Positions 61,153 to 64,000 of a DNA stretch of 64,000 nt are shown one piece after another; within the stretch, counting starts at the first letter, position 1; the number at the start of each line of letters is the position of its first letter. The position numbers and the translations under genes are program-made. The notes beneath the pieces are model-generated. The model saw nothing but the letters and a program-made list of their open reading frames with translations. It did no database searches and was not told the origin of the DNA. Source of the DNA: G963662265 sp963668545 (GTDB lineage Bacteria; Spirochaetota; Spirochaetia; CADAEX01); contig OY764868.1 of assembly GCA_963668545.1 (NCBI GenBank), positions 1,302,001 to 1,366,000 of the forward strand, given 5' to 3'.

Positions 61153-62731
61153 AACGCTCCGTTTTAGATTTCAGGGATTCAAGAAATAATATGCATTTTT
61201 CATTAAGCAGCCTGTATTTTTTTAATGCTGAATCCCTGTTCCCCGAAAAATAATCTCCATAAATATCAAGATAGACAGATGCAGAGTAGTGGTACAGTAT
61301 ATCATTGTTAAAAGAGTTGAAGTAATTGTTACTAAAAGAAATATCGGAGTTCTTTTTAAGATAGTTTACAGCTTCAGTTAACGATTGCCTGATAGAGTTT
61401 AACATCGATTCTGAGTCAATGGATTCAGCTGATAGAATAGATTTTCCTGTATTGTTTTTCATGTCATTCAACAGGATTTCCGCCTGTGAGATATTTATAT
61501 CGCATAAACTGCCGGATGGAACAGGAGAACTCATTATTCTGTAGACAGTTCTGTCAGTAGAAAAATTGTTGAACCATGAAGAATATGTTTTAAGCTGAAT
61601 TGATGTCCTGCATCGTTTTTCTTTTGTCCTGATGTTGTAATAATCTGAATACTTTGAGAAAAGCATGTTTATAAAAGGTTTATACCTGGAAGAAGATGCA
61701 ATATCAGGAATACTGAACTCGTTCGGAAGGCAGTGGGTTATTATATCAGATGAACAGAAATCAAGTCCTGCAAAAAAAACAGGATATTTTGAAATTGACA
61801 GTGCCAGATGAAGAGCTGAGCCTGATACAGTCCCGTTCTGCATTACAAAATGCAGTTTATTCTGAAGATGATTCAGAAGAAGCCTTTCCTGAAGAGTTTT
61901 CTGGTTCAGAAGGAAAAAAGGTTTATCATCTGCAATGAAATGATGTGCAGTTAAAGGCATCGCAACTGGAAAATTACAGTTATTGATTTTTTTTAGATGA
62001 TATGAGGAATAAAAACCGGGATCTGTTGTCAGAAGAAGATCAGGTTCTATATTGTTTTCAAGAAGAAAAGTCAGTGAAGAAGATAAAGCAAGAAGAAAAA
62101 TACTTTGCCTGTTTCTTTTTATTAAGTCAACTGATTGTTCAAGAGTAGGTCCTGATGATGTAATAAAAACAGGTTTACTTATTTCAGGGAAAGTTACTGA
62201 TTTTTTTAAAGACAGGGAATTGTTGATAATGTTTTTAAAATAACGTTTTCCGAAATAATTTGTTGTATTAATGTTTCCGTTATATTCGCGTATAACTCTG
62301 CTTAAAGTATTTTCAATATAATCAGAGATGTCATTAAAAACTCTTGATCCAGGAGACCAGTTGAAAATTTGAAGGCCTTTAAGATTGATTTCTGTGAATT
62401 CAGATTTTAGGAATGATTCAAGATTCATATTACAACCCGGGAACCAGACTGAAACATTATCTTTATATTTGAAGGAAATATTTTTATAGGCTTGCTCTAT
62501 GGAATGGATAATTATGAATCTTGATTCGGGAAACCTTTTCTCCAGGATATCATAAATATAGTTTAGGCCAGGATTGAGTATGATAAAAAGATGATTGCCG
62601 TTTATAGAAGGTTTCAGATTTGAAATAACATATTTTTCAGCTTCTTTCAGGGGGTTATATGAAGAATGAACAAGATTTCCGTTGAATGAAAAGGTAAGAG
62701 GACCTGTTCTTGACCTGAAAAAATCAAACAT
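61145..62731 (-). CDS. Maf/DUF115-related protein (second)
   Basis: A 528-aa protein, divergent from its neighbour but built on the same plan. It has N-terminal GNHLFIILNPGLNYIYDILEKRFPESRFIIIH and central VFITSSGPTLEQSVDLIKRN, SSSLTFLLENNIEPDLLLTTD and NGTVSGSALHLALSISKYPVFFAGLDF. The SGPTLE motif takes the place of GAGPSIE. It starts 8 nt into the end of the upstream gene and overlaps the first Maf gene by 8 nt. These two plus the next genes form one operon. It has no close named relative that I recognise. Confidence 0.72.
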   Translation of the reverse strand: MFDFFRSRTGPLTFSFNGNLVHSSYNPLKEAEKYVISNLKPSINGNHLFIILNPGLNYIYDILEKRFPESRFIIIHSIEQAYKNISFKYKDNVSVWFPGCNMNLESFLKSEFTEINLKGLQIFNWSPGSRVFNDISDYIENTLSRVIREYNGNINTTNYFGKRYFKNIINNSLSLKKSVTFPEISKPVFITSSGPTLEQSVDLIKRNRQSIFLLALSSSLTFLLENNIEPDLLLTTDPGFYSSYHLKKINNCNFPVAMPLTAHHFIADDKPFFLLNQKTLQERLLLNHLQNKLHFVMQNGTVSGSALHLALSISKYPVFFAGLDFCSSDIITHCLPNEFSIPDIASSSRYKPFINMLFSKYSDYYNIRTKEKRCRTSIQLKTYSSWFNNFSTDRTVYRIMSSPVPSGSLCDINISQAEILLNDMKNNTGKSILSAESIDSESMLNSIRQSLTEAVNYLKKNSDISFSNNYFNSFNNDILYHYSASVYLDIYGDYFSGNRDSALKKYRLLNEKCILFLESLKSKTERYE

Positions 62732-63782
62732 TTATAAAATCTTTAATAATGCCTTTATCAGCAGGATATGAAAAGATATTCAGGAAATCTGTATCTGAAT
62801 CATCAAGATCCGGAAGAAGATTTTTTAACAGCACTGTTATCTGGTGTTTTAGAAGGTTCCTGTCAAGAAGAGCATCAGAATTTATAATAAGAAAAAGTGT
62901 ATTTCCGGGTAAAGTGAATATTTTCCCCCTGTTCAGAGTCAGGGCTGAAAAAATTCTGAATATTTCAATACTAAAACCTGTTGAAATAATATCTGATGAA
63001 AGTCTGAAAAGCTTATCAATGATATTGTCAGTATTTATAAATATAATAAAGAGACTGTTTTGGGAATCAGTAACTGAATAATTATTTATTTCTTCAAGAA
63101 TACTTTTCCTTGATATATATAATGTACTGTCTTTTACTTTTTTTCTGCTGCTGCAGAATCTCAGCAAAGTTGGTTTTGATTTTGAAAGAAAATAAGAAGC
63201 ATATTTTAATAATTCTTCATAACTTGTAAAAAATGAGTTGAGTTCTGAAATAAGTATAAATGAAACAGGTTCATTATTAATATCAGAGTAGGGTATAACC
63301 AGAATATCATCAAGGAGACCGTATTCCCTTGTTGAAAAATACTCACAAACTGCAGTTTTTCTTGATTTGGTTATAAAAAAAGGTCTACTGAAAGTACCTC
63401 CGGAAAATTTTATCAGATCTTCCTTTTTGAATCGGAGCCTCAATGATGTGGTCATATCATAGCCTGTTGAAATCCAGGGAAGAAATGCATTTCCTGTTTC
63501 ATCAGTAAAGAAAATTGCTCCTTTTACAAGGCTGAAACTGTGTTTAAAGAAATTGAAAGTGTTAATTGGTATTTTGAGATTAAAATCATCAGTAAAGGAT
63601 GTTGAGAAAAAAGAATCAATCAGTACTTTTATTTTTTTTTTTTTTGATGAAAGATCAATACTGTCCGATGTAACTTCGGACAGTATATTTTCAGCTTTTC
63701 TTAAAAGACTGTTTTTATATTCAAGAGGATTTTTATCTTTTTTGATATTTTCAGTGTTTAAAACTTTATCAAGAAGACCCAT
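62724..63782 (-). CDS. Protein with a GAF-like region and degenerate GGDEF-like C-terminus, unknown function
   Basis: A 352-aa protein, probably cytoplasmic. A charged N-terminal segment with KKKK encoded by an A14 run (63632-63645) is followed by a GAF-like region (about 75-215: FSLVKGAIFFTDETGNAFLPW, DDILVIPYSDINNEPVSFILI). The C-terminal region (about 240-350: SLFIIFINTDNIIDKLFRLS, GKIFTLPGNTLFLIINSDALLDR) recalls a GGDEF fold without its motif. The assignment of both domains is tentative. It overlaps the second Maf gene by 8 nt and is preceded by the end of another gene 1 nt away. Confidence 0.55.
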   Translation of the reverse strand: MGLLDKVLNTENIKKDKNPLEYKNSLLRKAENILSEVTSDSIDLSSKKKKIKVLIDSFFSTSFTDDFNLKIPINTFNFFKHSFSLVKGAIFFTDETGNAFLPWISTGYDMTTSLRLRFKKEDLIKFSGGTFSRPFFITKSRKTAVCEYFSTREYGLLDDILVIPYSDINNEPVSFILISELNSFFTSYEELLKYASYFLSKSKPTLLRFCSSRKKVKDSTLYISRKSILEEINNYSVTDSQNSLFIIFINTDNIIDKLFRLSSDIISTGFSIEIFRIFSALTLNRGKIFTLPGNTLFLIINSDALLDRNLLKHQITVLLKNLLPDLDDSDTDFLNIFSYPADKGIIKDFINV

Positions 63783-63783
63783 A

Positions 63784-64000
63784 TTAAATTAATCCTAATT
63801 CTTCAAACAGTTTTTTATATGTTCTGAAATGGTCAGATTTTGCAAATTCCTCTATTTTATTTTCAGGAAGTGATTCGAGAAGCTGATCAAGGTAAAGAAG
63901 TACGGATTTAATCTCTGTTTTGATATTATCAGGCATATCAGCCGTGCTTATATCTTCTTTTATTTCTTCTTCAACAATTTCTTCTTCTTCGATATCTCCA
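63784..64000 (-). CDS. C-terminal end of a conserved unknown protein (5' end outside window)
   Basis: About 72 C-terminal residues are visible on the minus strand. A Glu-rich segment (GDIEEEEIVEEEIKED) precedes a compact helical end, EIKSVLLYLDQLLESLPENKIEEFAKSDHF, with RTYKKLFEELGLI before the stop at 63786-63784. I recall this ending in spirochaetal proteins but cannot name the family. It is one base away from the start of the next gene, so it belongs to the same operon. Its function is unknown. Confidence 0.7.
   Translation of the reverse strand, partial: GDIEEEEIVEEEIKEDISTADMPDNIKTEIKSVLLYLDQLLESLPENKIEEFAKSDHFRTYKKLFEELGLI

Noticed and set aside
59494..62731. Maf genes as pterin (MptE) enzymes
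   Set aside because: MptE similarity is only through the DUF115 fold; the proteins are far longer than MptE and match the Maf layout.

Overview
The window reads as a stretch of chromosome from a low-GC diderm bacterium, most likely a spirochaete (Treponema/Spirochaeta-like). This is inferred from gene content: a six-gene Rnf operon, LolCDE lipoprotein export, a long eukaryote-like isoleucyl-tRNA synthetase, two tandem Maf/DUF115 proteins, a GldA/F/G-type ABC exporter with a DUF4340 partner, and several proteins of a spirochaetal style. No phage, insertion sequence or CRISPR array was seen. Almost all genes are housekeeping genes in tight operons with 1-16 nt overlaps.

Layout. 0-9.3 kb: end of an ABC-F ATPase, murE, queD with a D12-class adenine methyltransferase, a PIN-domain toxin-antitoxin pair, metallophosphoesterase, msrA, arfB, a DHH phosphoesterase, then two flavodoxin-fold proteins divergent from a TetR regulator, with two identical operators between them. 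9.3-18.2 kb: an HD-GYP protein, tRNA-Phe (no encoded CCA), ileS behind a structured leader, a lipoprotein, hisH-hisF, an FmdB zinc ribbon and ybaK. 18.2-29.3 kb: a C39-like peptidase, thiI with a cysteine desulfurase divergent from an ArsR-family regulator, a DEAH helicase with hisS, pcnB, a P-loop/Asp23-like protein and an RluA-type synthase. 29.3-38.2 kb: a divergent-PAP2 protein, an unrecognised 534-aa membrane protein, rnfCDGEAB and a GH57-like protein that has lost its catalytic residues. 38.2-47.9 kb: an FN3/TPR-like protein, an orphan Cas2-like protein, and a compressed operon prfB (programmed +1 frameshift), a CheY-like regulator, a PEGA lipoprotein, ftsY, a YwqK-like secreted protein, lolC, lolD, lolE. 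47.9-53 kb: mcsA, mcsB, clpC, rnz; the McsB protein lacks most phosphagen-kinase catalytic residues. 53-57.3 kb: gldA/F/G plus DUF4340. 57.3-64 kb: a membrane protein with a degenerate GGDEF domain, a Memo-family protein, two Maf/DUF115 proteins, a GAF/degenerate-GGDEF-like protein and the end of another gene.

Themes. (1) Several stand-alone genes have a good -10 box 6-11 nt before the start codon and no Shine-Dalgarno sequence, so they look like leaderless transcripts. The best cases are rnz, the Memo-family gene, the antitoxin and the ArsR/cysteine-desulfurase pair. Operon-internal genes usually keep Shine-Dalgarno sites. (2) Three or four proteins are apparent pseudo-enzymes in conserved settings: McsB, GH57, GGDEF-like. 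(3) TTG start codons are common (ileS, pcnB, gldG, the PEGA lipoprotein, rluA). All functions are assigned by reading motifs; no database search was run.
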